From assembly GCF_046533115.1 (NCBI RefSeq), contig NZ_JAJQRC010000007.1:1-64000 (forward strand): DNA of 64,000 nt. Direction: 5' to 3'. The notes below the pieces were generated by a model, which did not search any database, was not told the DNA's origin, and saw only the letters and a program-made list of their open reading frames with translations. This stretch comes from JAIRMO01 sp046533115 (lineage in GTDB: Bacteria > Spirochaetota > Spirochaetia > Treponematales > Breznakiellaceae). The position numbers and the translations under genes are program-made. Within the stretch, counting starts at the first letter, position 1, and each line of letters begins with the position of its first letter. This document shows, in pieces, positions 16,426-25,320 of this stretch.

Positions 16426-17498
16426 GGGGTCCCTCCGGAAGCCCCGTCCTTTTTCACCGGAGCGCTTCTCTTTGGGGGGACATATCCGTATTTTTTAGGG
16501 AGCAGCCGGTTGAGGAAGGGGGTAATGGCGTTCATGATGAGGATCCCGTAGGACACCCCCTCGGGATAATTCCCCCATTTTCTGATAAGTACCGTAATAA
16601 GCCCGGCCCCGAAACCGAAGATCAACTTTCCCCGGGGAGTCAGGGGGGCGGTAACATAATCGGTGGCCATAAAAACCGCTCCAAAGGCAAGCCCCCCGCT
16701 CAGGATACCGAACAGGGGATCCAGCCCCAGGGCAAAGGAGGCAATAACGCAGGCAACGGTCATGGCCGCGGGGGCCCGCCAGTCTATGGTTTTGGTTACC
16801 AGCAGATAAACGCCCCCCGCCAGGATACACAACACCGAGGATTCCCCGATACAGCCGCCGTAATTACCGGTAAAAAGGGTCTTCATCACCTGCCAGTAAG
16901 CGGGGGAGGAGGCCAGTCCCGCTGCGGTAAAATCCGCCCCTACCTGGGCGAGGGCCTGGGGAAGAGTTTGGCCCGCGCCAAGCCCCAGCTTGAGGATCCC
17001 CAGGGGGGTGGCGCCGCTGACCCCGTCGACAAGGGCCTTACCGGGGATAGTCCAAGAGGTAAGGGCCGCGGGGAAACTCATCAGGAGGAAGGCCCGGCCT
17101 ATCAGGGCGGGGTTAAACACGTTGGCCCCCAGGCCGCCGAAGAATTCCTTGGCCACCACCACCGCAAAAACCGCGCCCAGGGCGGTCATCCAGAGGGGGG
17201 TACCCGGGGGAATGATCAGGGCCAAGAGGAGCCCGGAAACCGTCCCGGAAAGGTCGCCGGCCCGGATGTCCTGGCCGGTGAGGGCGCGGAACAGGGACTC
17301 GGCGGCCACGGCGGAAGCCGTCGACACCAGGATGGTGAGGAGGGCCGGAAGGCCGTAGAGGACTATACCGAAAACCGCGGCCGGGGCCAGGGCGATAAGC
17401 ACGTTGGCCATGAGATGCCGGGAGGAAACCGGGGAAATAATATGGGGACTGGCTGAAAGGAGCGGAGCCTTTTCTCCGCCCTTATCCGCTGGTGCCAT
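16422..17498 (-). CDS. rnfD: Rnf complex membrane subunit RnfD
   Basis: This 358-residue membrane subunit has eight to ten helices. Its covalent FMN threonine lies in DGVSGATPLGIL (about residue 180). GGLGANVFNPALIGRAFL and FGAVFMATDYVTAPLTPRG are family hallmarks. It carries electrons across the membrane to RnfG. The gene lies 12 nt after rnfC and overlaps rnfG by 4 nt. Confidence 0.95.
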   Translation of the reverse strand: MAPADKGGEKAPLLSASPHIISPVSSRHLMANVLIALAPAAVFGIVLYGLPALLTILVSTASAVAAESLFRALTGQDIRAGDLSGTVSGLLLALIIPPGTPLWMTALGAVFAVVVAKEFFGGLGANVFNPALIGRAFLLMSFPAALTSWTIPGKALVDGVSGATPLGILKLGLGAGQTLPQALAQVGADFTAAGLASSPAYWQVMKTLFTGNYGGCIGESSVLCILAGGVYLLVTKTIDWRAPAAMTVACVIASFALGLDPLFGILSGGLAFGAVFMATDYVTAPLTPRGKLIFGFGAGLITVLIRKWGNYPEGVSYGILIMNAITPFLNRLLPKKYGYVPPKRSAPVKKDGASGGTP

Positions 17499-17510
17499 GA
17501 AAATGCTCCT

Positions 17511-18908
17511 TTAACCTCTTCCCGGTACGGAGGCCGCCGCTTTTTGCCGTTCCGCCAGAAGGGCCTGCCGGGCCCGGAGGCGCTGCTTTCCCACCCTGAA
17601 CCGTTGTACCAGCTTGATCCGGGCGGGACACACATAGGTACAGCTTCCACACTCGACACAATCCAGAAGCCCCGCCGTAACCGCCCCGTCTAAATCCCCG
17701 ATCTCCAGATTGATGTTCACGATCACCGGGGAAAGCCGGCAAGCGCAATTCCTGATACAGCGGCCGCAGCGGATACAGGGTCCCTCGGCGGTCATCCAGG
17801 TTTCTTCCTCGGTCATCAGGATGATCCCGGAGGTGTTTTTCTGAACGGGGATCCCGACGGAGGCAACCGCAGTCCCCATCATGGGACCGCCGAAGATGAT
17901 CTTCCGCAATACAGAATAATCAATATCCATAAATTCCACCGGCAGATCCGTCAGCAGGGTCCCAATGGGGGCGCGGATGTTTTTGGGCAGCTTACAGGCG
18001 CCGCCGCTCACGGTAAGGTCCCGGTCGATCAGGGGTTTCCCCAGGGTAAAGGCTTCGGCAATGGCCGTCAGGGTTCCCACGTTCTGAACGATGCAGCCCG
18101 CGTCCATGGGCAGCCCCCCGGAGGGGACCTCCCGGCCGGTAAGGGCGGTGATAAGCATCTTTTCGCCCCCCTGGGGATACCGGGTCTTACAAAGCCCTAT
18201 ACGGATATCGCCGGGATAGGCCCCCATCCGGATCTCCCGCTCGAGCATGGGGATGAGTACGGCCTTATTGTCCTCCATCCCGATGATGGCCCGGTTAACC
18301 CCGGTGATCCGCATCACTATGGCAAGGCCCATCACCACCAGGTGGGGTTTTTCGGTCAGGGCCGCCTCGTCGGTGGTAAGGTAGGGTTCACATTCGGCCC
18401 CGTCGGCGATGATCACGTCGATGGGTTTATTCGGCGGCGGGGAAAGCTTTACATGGGCGGGGAAACCGGCCCCCCCCATGCCGACGATCCCCGCCTCCCG
18501 AATCCGGGCCAGGGCTTCTTCCCTGGTACAGGAAAAGGCATCCAGGGGCGGCAAAAATTCCGTATCGGTTTCCCCGGAAACGCCCCCCTCCGGGGAGGCG
18601 GCCTCAATAACAATACACGGCCCCTCGGTGTTGTTTGACTGGGTCCGGTTTTCGATCTTCTTAACCACCCCGGCGATGGAGGCGTGGACCGGTACGGTCA
18701 TGAGGCCGGGGCTGACCGCATCGGCGATCTTCTGCCCCCGCTTTACCCGGTCGCCGACCTGGACCAGACTCCGGTTCGGGGCACCGAAGTGCTGATTTAT
18801 CGGTATAACCACCTGCTTTGGCGGCGGCGCCTGTTCAACCGGCTTCCCCTCGGTAGCGGTTTTCCGTGTGGGAAGCCGTAAACCCCGCTTAAATGTACTC
18901 ACCGCCAT
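17511..18908 (-). CDS. rnfC: Rnf complex NADH-site subunit RnfC
   Basis: This peripheral subunit binds NAD(H) and FMN and passes electrons between NAD+ and the membrane. It resembles the NuoF-like part of complex I. GIVGMGGAGFPAHVKL is the glycine-rich NADH/FMN motif, followed by IIADGAECEPYLTTDE. Two iron-sulfur motifs lie near the C-terminus: CIRCGRCIRNCACRLSP and CVECGSCTYVCPA. I start it at ATG 18908 (MAVSTFKRG), which has AAGGAGAGG 6 nt upstream, rather than at an ATG 39 nt earlier, giving 465 residues. It is the first gene of the rnf-DUF815 operon. Confidence 0.95.
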   Translation of the reverse strand: MAVSTFKRGLRLPTRKTATEGKPVEQAPPPKQVVIPINQHFGAPNRSLVQVGDRVKRGQKIADAVSPGLMTVPVHASIAGVVKKIENRTQSNNTEGPCIVIEAASPEGGVSGETDTEFLPPLDAFSCTREEALARIREAGIVGMGGAGFPAHVKLSPPPNKPIDVIIADGAECEPYLTTDEAALTEKPHLVVMGLAIVMRITGVNRAIIGMEDNKAVLIPMLEREIRMGAYPGDIRIGLCKTRYPQGGEKMLITALTGREVPSGGLPMDAGCIVQNVGTLTAIAEAFTLGKPLIDRDLTVSGGACKLPKNIRAPIGTLLTDLPVEFMDIDYSVLRKIIFGGPMMGTAVASVGIPVQKNTSGIILMTEEETWMTAEGPCIRCGRCIRNCACRLSPVIVNINLEIGDLDGAVTAGLLDCVECGSCTYVCPARIKLVQRFRVGKQRLRARQALLAERQKAAASVPGRG

Positions 18909-18969
18909 GGAAGGCCTCTCCTTAAAACAATCCCCGCTGGCATGCAAAAACGTGACTCAGCATCAGAAA

Positions 18970-18999
18970 GCAGTTTCAACCCTGAAGTTTTGAAACTGC
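18970..18999. other. Leader hairpin of the rnf operon
   Basis: GCAGTTTCAA (18970-18979) and TTGAAACTGC (18990-18999) form a perfect 10-bp stem with a 10-nt loop. It lies between the predicted rnf start point and rnfC, so it would be in the rnf leader. It belongs to the same hairpin family as those after nox and rubrerythrin. Confidence 0.55.
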
Positions 19000-19037
19000 C
19001 TCCGGTAAGAGAACCAACCGGGTTCTCAAATAAATCT

Positions 19038-19067
19038 ACTATATCCCCTATTTAGATGCGCCGTCAA
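19038..19067 (-). promoter_or_regulatory. Predicted promoter of the rnf operon
   Basis: On the minus strand TTGACG (complement of 19062-19067) and TATAGT (complement of 19038-19043) are 18 nt apart. The start would be near 19031, about 120 nt upstream of rnfC, and the hairpin at 18970-18999 lies in the leader. Confidence 0.55.
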
Positions 19068-19103
19068 GGGTTTTGGAGATGTCTCCTTTAAAACTGCCCC
19101 GGC

Positions 19104-21296
19104 CTATTCAATCTTAAATTTATTGACCTCCAGAATCAACTCACTAATGTCGCTCTGGTTCCGGTCACTGATCTCGTTCACCTGGTTTACCGCGATGTTG
19201 ATCTGATCCGCGCCGGTGGCCATTTCGTTCATGCCGTTGGTAATTTCCTGGGTTATGGATTCCAGGGTTTGGCTGGTGGCGATAACCTCTTTGCTGCCGA
19301 TATTCATCTCTTCGGAACTTCCCTTGACCCCGCCGGTGATCTCATTGAGCTGGCTCACCGCGTCCAGGATCTGCTTGCTCCCCTGGCCCTGTTCTTCCAT
19401 GGCGTTCCGGATATTTTCTTCCTGGTCCGAAACGGTTTTTACCCCCGTATCAATGGCTTCGAATTTATCCAGAACCTCGTTGGTGGACCGGGTGATCTTG
19501 TCGATGGAGTCCTTGATCTTCTTCAAGACCCCGCTGATGGTTTTGGACTGTTCCCCGGAACTCTCCGCAAGCTTGCGGATCTCGTCGGCTACCACGGCGA
19601 AGCCCTTCCCCGCCTCCCCCGCATGGGCCGCTTCGATGGCGGCGTTCATGGACAGGAGGTTCGTCTGGCTGGCGATGTTTTCCATCACCGCGTTGATCTC
19701 CAAAAGCCCCTCGGATTCCCGGGCAATGCCCTGTATATCCGCCGCCACTTCCTCAAGCCCCGTGCGGCCTATCCCGGAGGCCTCCGCCAGTTCCCGGACA
19801 TTATCGACGTTTTTGACCAGGGTATTGGTAACGGACTGAACATTGGCCAGCATCTCCTCAATGGCCGACGAGGATTGGGATACGCTCTCCGCCTGTTTAT
19901 CGATCTGGCCATTCAGGTCCGCGATACCGGCGCTTACCTTTTCCATAGCCCTGCCCGCCTCATCAACCTCGGCGTTTTGGTTACTCACCTGGGTTTTCAG
20001 GCTCTGAATGTTGGAGGTGATCTCGTTGATCGCCGCGGCGGTGGCATTCATATTGGTGGAAAGTTCCGTTCCGGTTTTGGAGAGGGATTGGGCTTTTTCC
20101 CGGATCATCTGGATAAGCTCCCGGATCTTATCCAGGGTGGTGTTGAAGGATCGGGTCATATCCCCAATCTCGTCCCTGGCGGTGGATTCCAGCCGTTTGG
20201 TCAGATCCCCTTCCCCGATATCGTTTAGGACCAGTACCATCCGTTTCAGCGGATTACTGATGGATCGGGACAAGAACAAGGCCCCCACCGAAATAACCAG
20301 GAGCATCAGCGCCGCGATAATGAAGCCGATGAGGAGCATACGATAAATGGGCCCGGTAATGGCTGTACCGGGGATGCCCAGCATAAGGGACCAGGGGGTA
20401 CCGGTGTTTCCTACCACAATGGGAACATTGATAAAAAACATGGATTTCCCCAATTGGGGTACATAATTGGTAAAGGTAAGCTGCTTTCCCCCCTTGACGG
20501 CATTCTGCAGATCCCTCAGATAGGAGCCGGCGATGTCCCCCTCGACTGCGGCCATGGGTTTTCCAATCCGGCTTGAATCAAAATGACCGCTCACCAGGCC
20601 CCCGTTACTATACACAATGGCCACCGCCCCCTCGTAGGGCTTTATTTTTTCTACCTGCCGCTGAACAGTACCCGCATCAATATCAATACTCATGGAACCC
20701 ACAAAACGGTCCTTGTTTTTGATCGGCATGGCTACGGTGGTCATAAGAATGCGGCGGCCATCAACCTCATAGGAATAGGGGTCGACCAGGGTCTCTTTGC
20801 CGGTCTGTTTGGGTATAAGGTAATAGTTCCCCTCCCCGGGGACTTCATAATTCACCAGGGGCTGCAGGGCGATACCTTTGCTGGTCCGGACCCAGTAGGG
20901 GATAAACCGTCCGGTCCGGTCTGTTCCCCCGGTATTGACAAATTCCGCGTCCAGCCCGTCCAGGGTATTGGGTTCCCAGGCGCTTCCGGCGGCGAGGATT
21001 TCGGGGTTCTCCTCAACCAGGGCCCGGACCATGAGATTAAAAAAGGGCCGCCGATCCGTCCGGTCTATTTCTTCATATTTTGACATGATCTGACCGGTGG
21101 CGCGGACCGCGTCCAGATAGAGTTCCAGCCATGCCTTTATCTCCAGGGCATTTTCTTTGGCCAGATTGGTAAGTTCATTATTAATAAGTGCGTGGATCTG
21201 TTTTTGGGCGATGGACAAAATAGTTCCCGTCAATGCGGTGATTCCCGCAAGGTTTAACACAATAACCATTATAATAAGTTTTTTTCCTATCTTCAT
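19104..21296 (-). CDS. Methyl-accepting chemotaxis protein
   Basis: This complete 730-residue chemoreceptor has a first helix (about residues 7-28), a large dCache periplasmic domain (DTDRRPFFNLMVRALV-type start and VGSMSIDIDAGTVQ), a second helix (about 320-345), and HAMP with LNDIGEGDLTKRLE. The signalling hairpin contains NLLSMNAAIEAAHAGEAGKGFAVV and AEEIRKLAESS-type text. The C-terminus lacks a CheR-tether pentapeptide. It controls flagellar motors through CheA. It stands alone, leftward. The ribosome site (AGGAG) is 12 nt from the ATG, rather far. It is a paralogue of the gene at 1-1343; the ligand is unknown. Confidence 0.96.
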   Translation of the reverse strand: MKIGKKLIIMVIVLNLAGITALTGTILSIAQKQIHALINNELTNLAKENALEIKAWLELYLDAVRATGQIMSKYEEIDRTDRRPFFNLMVRALVEENPEILAAGSAWEPNTLDGLDAEFVNTGGTDRTGRFIPYWVRTSKGIALQPLVNYEVPGEGNYYLIPKQTGKETLVDPYSYEVDGRRILMTTVAMPIKNKDRFVGSMSIDIDAGTVQRQVEKIKPYEGAVAIVYSNGGLVSGHFDSSRIGKPMAAVEGDIAGSYLRDLQNAVKGGKQLTFTNYVPQLGKSMFFINVPIVVGNTGTPWSLMLGIPGTAITGPIYRMLLIGFIIAALMLLVISVGALFLSRSISNPLKRMVLVLNDIGEGDLTKRLESTARDEIGDMTRSFNTTLDKIRELIQMIREKAQSLSKTGTELSTNMNATAAAINEITSNIQSLKTQVSNQNAEVDEAGRAMEKVSAGIADLNGQIDKQAESVSQSSSAIEEMLANVQSVTNTLVKNVDNVRELAEASGIGRTGLEEVAADIQGIARESEGLLEINAVMENIASQTNLLSMNAAIEAAHAGEAGKGFAVVADEIRKLAESSGEQSKTISGVLKKIKDSIDKITRSTNEVLDKFEAIDTGVKTVSDQEENIRNAMEEQGQGSKQILDAVSQLNEITGGVKGSSEEMNIGSKEVIATSQTLESITQEITNGMNEMATGADQINIAVNQVNEISDRNQSDISELILEVNKFKIE

Positions 21297-21399
21297 GAGG
21301 ACATACTACTCCTACTTATAATTTACTAAACCGATCAGCAACCATGCAAGTTTTTAGCGGTTAATAACTCATGGTACGCAAGGGTCCCAAGGAGAGATT

Positions 21400-21551
21400 T
21401 TAACCACGAACCACACGAACAGAAACAAAGACAAATTGGCGTTTTCACCGATAGTTCTTTCCTGTTTTCCCACGAACAAAGAAGAGAATTCAGGTATATA
21501 TTCCAGAATATCGAAGCAAAAGTTCGTGATGTTCGTGTCGTTCGTGGTTAA
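21400..21551. repeat. Inverted pair of TTCGTG arrays (small element)
   Basis: Twenty-one bases at 21400-21420 are the inverted complement of 21531-21551 with a single mismatch. Both arms are built from TTCGTG units: the right side has three, nine bases apart, from 21523. The 110 bp between show no gene. The whole could fold as a large hairpin or be a miniature mobile element. It lies between the second chemoreceptor and the acyl-CoA dehydrogenase gene; the rest of 21297-21591 shows no other clear feature. Confidence 0.65.
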
Positions 21552-21591
21552 TCCTCTTCTTCCTGCGTAACATGAATTATATAGAAGAAAA

Positions 21592-23325
21592 TCATATAAT
21601 TCCGATCACTTCGCTATAGTTTTTTAGCAGGGTCCCGTCTTCACAGTGGATGAAGTTCCGGTTTGCCTCGATCCGGGAAGGCAGCTTGGCGATAAAAATC
21701 GAGGCGACCTTGAGCTTCCGCCCGCTGTGGGCCCCGTCCCGGAGGAGGAGATACGCTAGGATGAGGTCTGTGGCCATTTCCACGAGCCGGTGGGAATGGT
21801 AGGTCAAAAACTGTTCATGGCCCCTATAGGCCTTGGCGTAGTCCAGGGTCTCGTCAAAGAGTTTCCGGGCGGCGCGGATCTTTTCAAGCAGATCCGGGGC
21901 ATAGGAATAATCGGCCCGGTCGTATTCGTCCAGGATTCCCTGGGCAATGCCGGAGGTTACGGGCCCGATGGCGGCGACGATCTGAAGCTGGGTGGTACCT
22001 TCGTAGATGTTGGTAATCCGGGCGTCCCGGTAGTGGCGTTCCGCGTTGAATTCCCGCATATACCCGGTACCGCCGTGGATTTGAATGGCGTCGTAGGCCA
22101 CCTTGTTGGCCATTTCCGTGGCATAGGCCTTGACCATGGGGGTAAAAAACCCGGCAAGTTTGGCGTATTTCTTTTTTTCTTCGATTATTTCACCTTTTTC
22201 CTCGGGGTGTTTTTCCGAATAGTCCTCCAAGGTCTCCTTAAGGTCCACAAACCGGGCGGTTTCGTAGAGGAGGGTCCTACCCGCCTCAATAGCCACCTTC
22301 ATCTCGGTAAGCAGCTCGAATACCGGGGGAAGGGCCCGGATCGGGGCGCCGAACTGGACCCGTTTGGCCGCGTAGCGGTCCGCCTCCCGGTAGGCCGCCT
22401 CGGCGATGCCCACTGCCTGGGCGGCGATGCCCAGCCGGGCGTTGTTCATGAGCCACAGGGTGTACTTGGTGAGCCCCCGCTGGCGTTCCCCCACCAACTG
22501 GGCCGGGGCGTGGTTGAACTGAAGCTCGCAGGTGGGGGAACCGTGGATCCCCAGCTTGTGCTCCAGGCGGCGGATGATCATCCTATCGTCCCGCCGGTAG
22601 AGGAAGAAGGAGAGTCCCCGGGCGCCCCGGGCACTCTTGGTTCCCCCCTGGTCCTCGCTCCGGGCCAGGACCAGGCCGATGGTACCGCAGCCGTTGGTGA
22701 TAAAGCGCTTGACCCCGGTGAGGTACCATTGCCCGTCCTCCCCGGGCACCGCCTTGAGGTTTACCGCCTGGAGATCGCTCCCCGCGTCGGGTTCGGTGAG
22801 GATCATGGAGGAACCCCATTCCCCGGAACAGAGCCGGGGGAGGACCGCCTGCTTCTGCTCCTCCGAGGCGAATTTGTTGATGGTGAGGGCGATGTCCTGC
22901 TGGAGACCGAAGTTGAGGAAGGAGGCATCCGCCCGGGCGATGATTTCCGCGGCCGCGCTGAGGATGGTGGTGGGCATATTAAGGCCGCCGTATTGCCGGG
23001 GGATACAAAAGCCCATGAGGTCCGCCTGGGCGAACATCGCCTGAGCCTTTTGGGTGGCCGGGTTGAGGGTTACCTGGTTATTTGCCAGGGTGGGCCCCTC
23101 CTCGTCCACCTGGGGGGCCGCGGGGGCGATAAACTCCCCGCAGATCTCCCCGATGATCGAGAGGACCAGCCCATAGGATTCCCGGGCATCCCTTTCGTCC
23201 CGGGGGGCGTGGGGATAGCGATCCGCTTCCCGGAAGCCCTCCTCCTTAAGCCGGATGATCCGGTCCAGGTCCAAATGTTCCAGATGAAATAAAATATCTT
23301 CGTTATCTTTTAAAAAGTTTTCCAC
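21592..23325 (-). CDS. Acyl-CoA dehydrogenase
   Basis: This 577-residue flavin enzyme oxidises acyl-CoA or, run backwards with bifurcating EtfAB, reduces enoyl-CoA. SSMILTEPDAGSDLQ and YLTGVKRFITNG are the FAD/substrate segments, and GTGYMREFNAERHYRDARI with NIYEGTTQLQ holds the C-terminal signature, with Glu at the catalytic-base position. It is about 200 residues longer than short-chain enzymes, with N- and C-terminal extensions of the long ACAD subclass. It is third in an etfB-etfA-acd operon, 24 nt after etfA, so EtfAB is its electron partner. Chain-length preference cannot be predicted. Confidence 0.92.
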   Translation of the reverse strand: MENFLKDNEDILFHLEHLDLDRIIRLKEEGFREADRYPHAPRDERDARESYGLVLSIIGEICGEFIAPAAPQVDEEGPTLANNQVTLNPATQKAQAMFAQADLMGFCIPRQYGGLNMPTTILSAAAEIIARADASFLNFGLQQDIALTINKFASEEQKQAVLPRLCSGEWGSSMILTEPDAGSDLQAVNLKAVPGEDGQWYLTGVKRFITNGCGTIGLVLARSEDQGGTKSARGARGLSFFLYRRDDRMIIRRLEHKLGIHGSPTCELQFNHAPAQLVGERQRGLTKYTLWLMNNARLGIAAQAVGIAEAAYREADRYAAKRVQFGAPIRALPPVFELLTEMKVAIEAGRTLLYETARFVDLKETLEDYSEKHPEEKGEIIEEKKKYAKLAGFFTPMVKAYATEMANKVAYDAIQIHGGTGYMREFNAERHYRDARITNIYEGTTQLQIVAAIGPVTSGIAQGILDEYDRADYSYAPDLLEKIRAARKLFDETLDYAKAYRGHEQFLTYHSHRLVEMATDLILAYLLLRDGAHSGRKLKVASIFIAKLPSRIEANRNFIHCEDGTLLKNYSEVIGII

Positions 23326-23349
23326 GATTGTTTCCTTTTATGGGGCGCC

Positions 23350-24363
23350 TTATACTCTGGCCTTGTAGGCCTTGATCATCCGGGGGATTACCGCGCCCAG
23401 ATCCCCCACAATACCGTACTGGGCAATGCTGAAAATGGGCGCCTCGGGATCGGTGTTGATGGCGATGATCCGGGCGGATCCGTCCATCCCCGCCCGGTGC
23501 TGGATGGCCCCGGAGATGCCGCAGGCGATGTACAGCTTGGGCCGCACCGTGGTACCGGTCTGGCCCACCTGGTGTTCCTTGCCGATGAGCCCCGCGTCCA
23601 CCGCGGCCCGGGAGGCCCCTACTTCAGCCCCCAGGACCTCGGCCAGGTCCCGGATGAGGGAGAAATTGTCCCGGGTCCCCACCCCCATGCCCCCGGAAAC
23701 GATGATAGCAGCCCCCTTGAGGTTGACGGTTTTTTCTTCCAGGACCCGCTCCAGGATCTCCGTGGGAAAGTCCCCCTCCCCCAGGGGAGAGGGAAGGCGG
23801 ACAATCTCCGCTTTTCGGGTAGGATCCGCCGGATTCATCCGCATGACCCCCTCCCGGACCGTGGCCATCTGGGGCTTGTGTTCGGGGCAGACGATGGTGG
23901 CGATGATGTTCCCCCCAAAGGCGGGCCGGATCTGGTACAGGATATTCCGGTACTCCACCTCTTTCTGGACATGGTCCCCGATTTTAAGGTCCGTACAATC
24001 CGCGGTAAGCCCCACCCTGAGCTTGGAAGCCACCCGGGGGGCCAGGTCCCGGCCGCCGGTAGTAGCCCCGTAGAGGACGATCTGGGGTTTATAGTCCTTG
24101 ATGACCCGGATCATCAGCTTGCTATAGGGGATGGGGGTATAGTGCCGGAGTTTGGCGTCTTCCACCAGGTAGACCCGGTCGGCCCCCAGACCGGCGATCC
24201 GGGGAACCTCGCAGGCGACCTTTTCGCCGAAGAGGGCGGCGCTTACGGAAACCCCCAACTGGTCCGCCAATTCCCGGGCCTTGGAGACCAGCTCCAGGCT
24301 TACTTCGGCTATGTTCCCGGCGTCCTGTTGAATATATACCATTACACTGTTTTCTGCACTCAT
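23350..24363 (-). CDS. etfA: Electron transfer flavoprotein, alpha subunit
   Basis: This 337-residue subunit shows the FAD-binding C-terminal domain with HQVGQTGTTVRPKLYIACG and GISGAIQHRAGM, then IIAINTDPEAPIFSIAQYGIVGD. The N-terminal domain begins SVMVYIQQDAGNIAEVS. With EtfB it shuttles electrons for the adjacent acyl-CoA dehydrogenase. The gene lies 15 nt after etfB and 24 nt before the dehydrogenase. Whether it is a bifurcating Etf cannot be settled from these motifs alone. Confidence 0.95.
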   Translation of the reverse strand: MSAENSVMVYIQQDAGNIAEVSLELVSKARELADQLGVSVSAALFGEKVACEVPRIAGLGADRVYLVEDAKLRHYTPIPYSKLMIRVIKDYKPQIVLYGATTGGRDLAPRVASKLRVGLTADCTDLKIGDHVQKEVEYRNILYQIRPAFGGNIIATIVCPEHKPQMATVREGVMRMNPADPTRKAEIVRLPSPLGEGDFPTEILERVLEEKTVNLKGAAIIVSGGMGVGTRDNFSLIRDLAEVLGAEVGASRAAVDAGLIGKEHQVGQTGTTVRPKLYIACGISGAIQHRAGMDGSARIIAINTDPEAPIFSIAQYGIVGDLGAVIPRMIKAYKARV

Positions 24364-24378
24364 TAATTTCTCCTGCCC

Positions 24379-25218
24379 CTATCCCAGGGTATGATCCGCG
24401 ATGAGATCGTGGACCAGCGCGGTAATCCCCCCCTCGCCGGGGTCGATATAGCGGATTTCCCCGGCGGTCAGGACCACGGAGGTGATGTTTTTGACCTTGG
24501 TGGGGGAACCTGCGAGGCCGCACTGTTCCGGAGCCGCCTTGATGGCGGGGATATCCCACAGGGCCATCACGGAATCGTCCTGAGGCCCGGCCAGGGGGCT
24601 TACCCTTTTGTAGGCCATGGTTCTTTTAGCCGACGGGGGCCGGGGGGCTTCCCCTTCGGCAGTAAAGGTAAGCAACACCGGAAAGCCGGTCCTGACCCGT
24701 TCCCATCCCCCCTCCACGGAACGGCGGGCGGTGATGGTCCTTTTTTGGATTTCCACTTCCTCTATCCGGGATATGTTGGTGATCTGATTCAGCCCCAGTT
24801 TTTCCGCGGTTTGAGGTCCCACCTGGGCGGTATCCCCGTCTATGGCCTGCCTGCCGGAAAAGACCAGATCCCAGGCCCCCAGCTTTTCTATGGCGCATTT
24901 AAGGGCGTAGGATGTGGCCAGGGTATCTGCCCCGGCAAAGCCCCGGTCGGAGACCAGGGCGGTAAAGTCCGCCCCCCGGTAGAGGCACTCCTTGAGGATG
25001 GCCGCGGCCGCCGGGGGCCCCATGGTGATCACCTTTACCGTGGTTCCGGGAAACCGGTCCTTGAGCCCCAGGGCCGCCTCCAACGCGTAAAGGTCGTCGG
25101 GGTTAAAAATCGCCGGCAGGGCGGCCCGGTTTACGGTACCGTCCTCCTTCATGGCATCCCCGGTGATGTTTTGGGTGTCCGGTACTTGTTTCACCAGGAC
25201 GATCAAATTCAAACCCAT
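24379..25218 (-). CDS. etfB: Electron transfer flavoprotein, beta subunit
   Basis: This 279-residue subunit starts MGLNLIVLVKQVPDT, as is normal for the family, and has the adenine-nucleotide motif FSGRQAIDGDTAQVGPQTAE. It is slightly longer than mitochondrial-type EtfB. The ribosome site TTTAGGAGA lies 6 nt before the ATG. It is first in the etf operon with its own promoter just upstream. The genomic company of Rnf and acyl-CoA ligase fits a role linking acyl-CoA chemistry to ferredoxin and NADH. Confidence 0.95.
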   Translation of the reverse strand: MGLNLIVLVKQVPDTQNITGDAMKEDGTVNRAALPAIFNPDDLYALEAALGLKDRFPGTTVKVITMGPPAAAAILKECLYRGADFTALVSDRGFAGADTLATSYALKCAIEKLGAWDLVFSGRQAIDGDTAQVGPQTAEKLGLNQITNISRIEEVEIQKRTITARRSVEGGWERVRTGFPVLLTFTAEGEAPRPPSAKRTMAYKRVSPLAGPQDDSVMALWDIPAIKAAPEQCGLAGSPTKVKNITSVVLTAGEIRYIDPGEGGITALVHDLIADHTLG

Positions 25219-25237
25219 TAATTTCTCCTAAATATCC

Positions 25238-25266
25238 AGCATAACACCAAATTCAAGATAGTTCAA
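25238..25266 (-). promoter_or_regulatory. Promoter of etfB-etfA-acd
   Basis: On the minus strand TTGAAC (complement of 25261-25266), a 17-nt spacer and TATGCT (complement of 25238-25243). The leader would be only about 13 nt. It lies in the 102-bp gap after the giant gene and separates the two operons. Confidence 0.6.
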
Positions 25267-25320
25267 GGGTTATTTAGACATTTATTTAAAATTTGTCATT
25301 TTTCACCGCTCCATGGGGAC

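Noticed and set aside
21320..21365. Sigma-28 flagellar promoter for the chemoreceptor
   Set aside because: TAAA and GCTGATCG elements exist on the minus strand but the spacing is 2 nt short and the match is partial.
21790..23292. 500-codon plus-strand ORF opposite the acyl-CoA dehydrogenase
   Set aside because: It is the antisense shadow of a conserved gene in GC-rich sequence; its protein is Gly/Pro-rich with no family wording.
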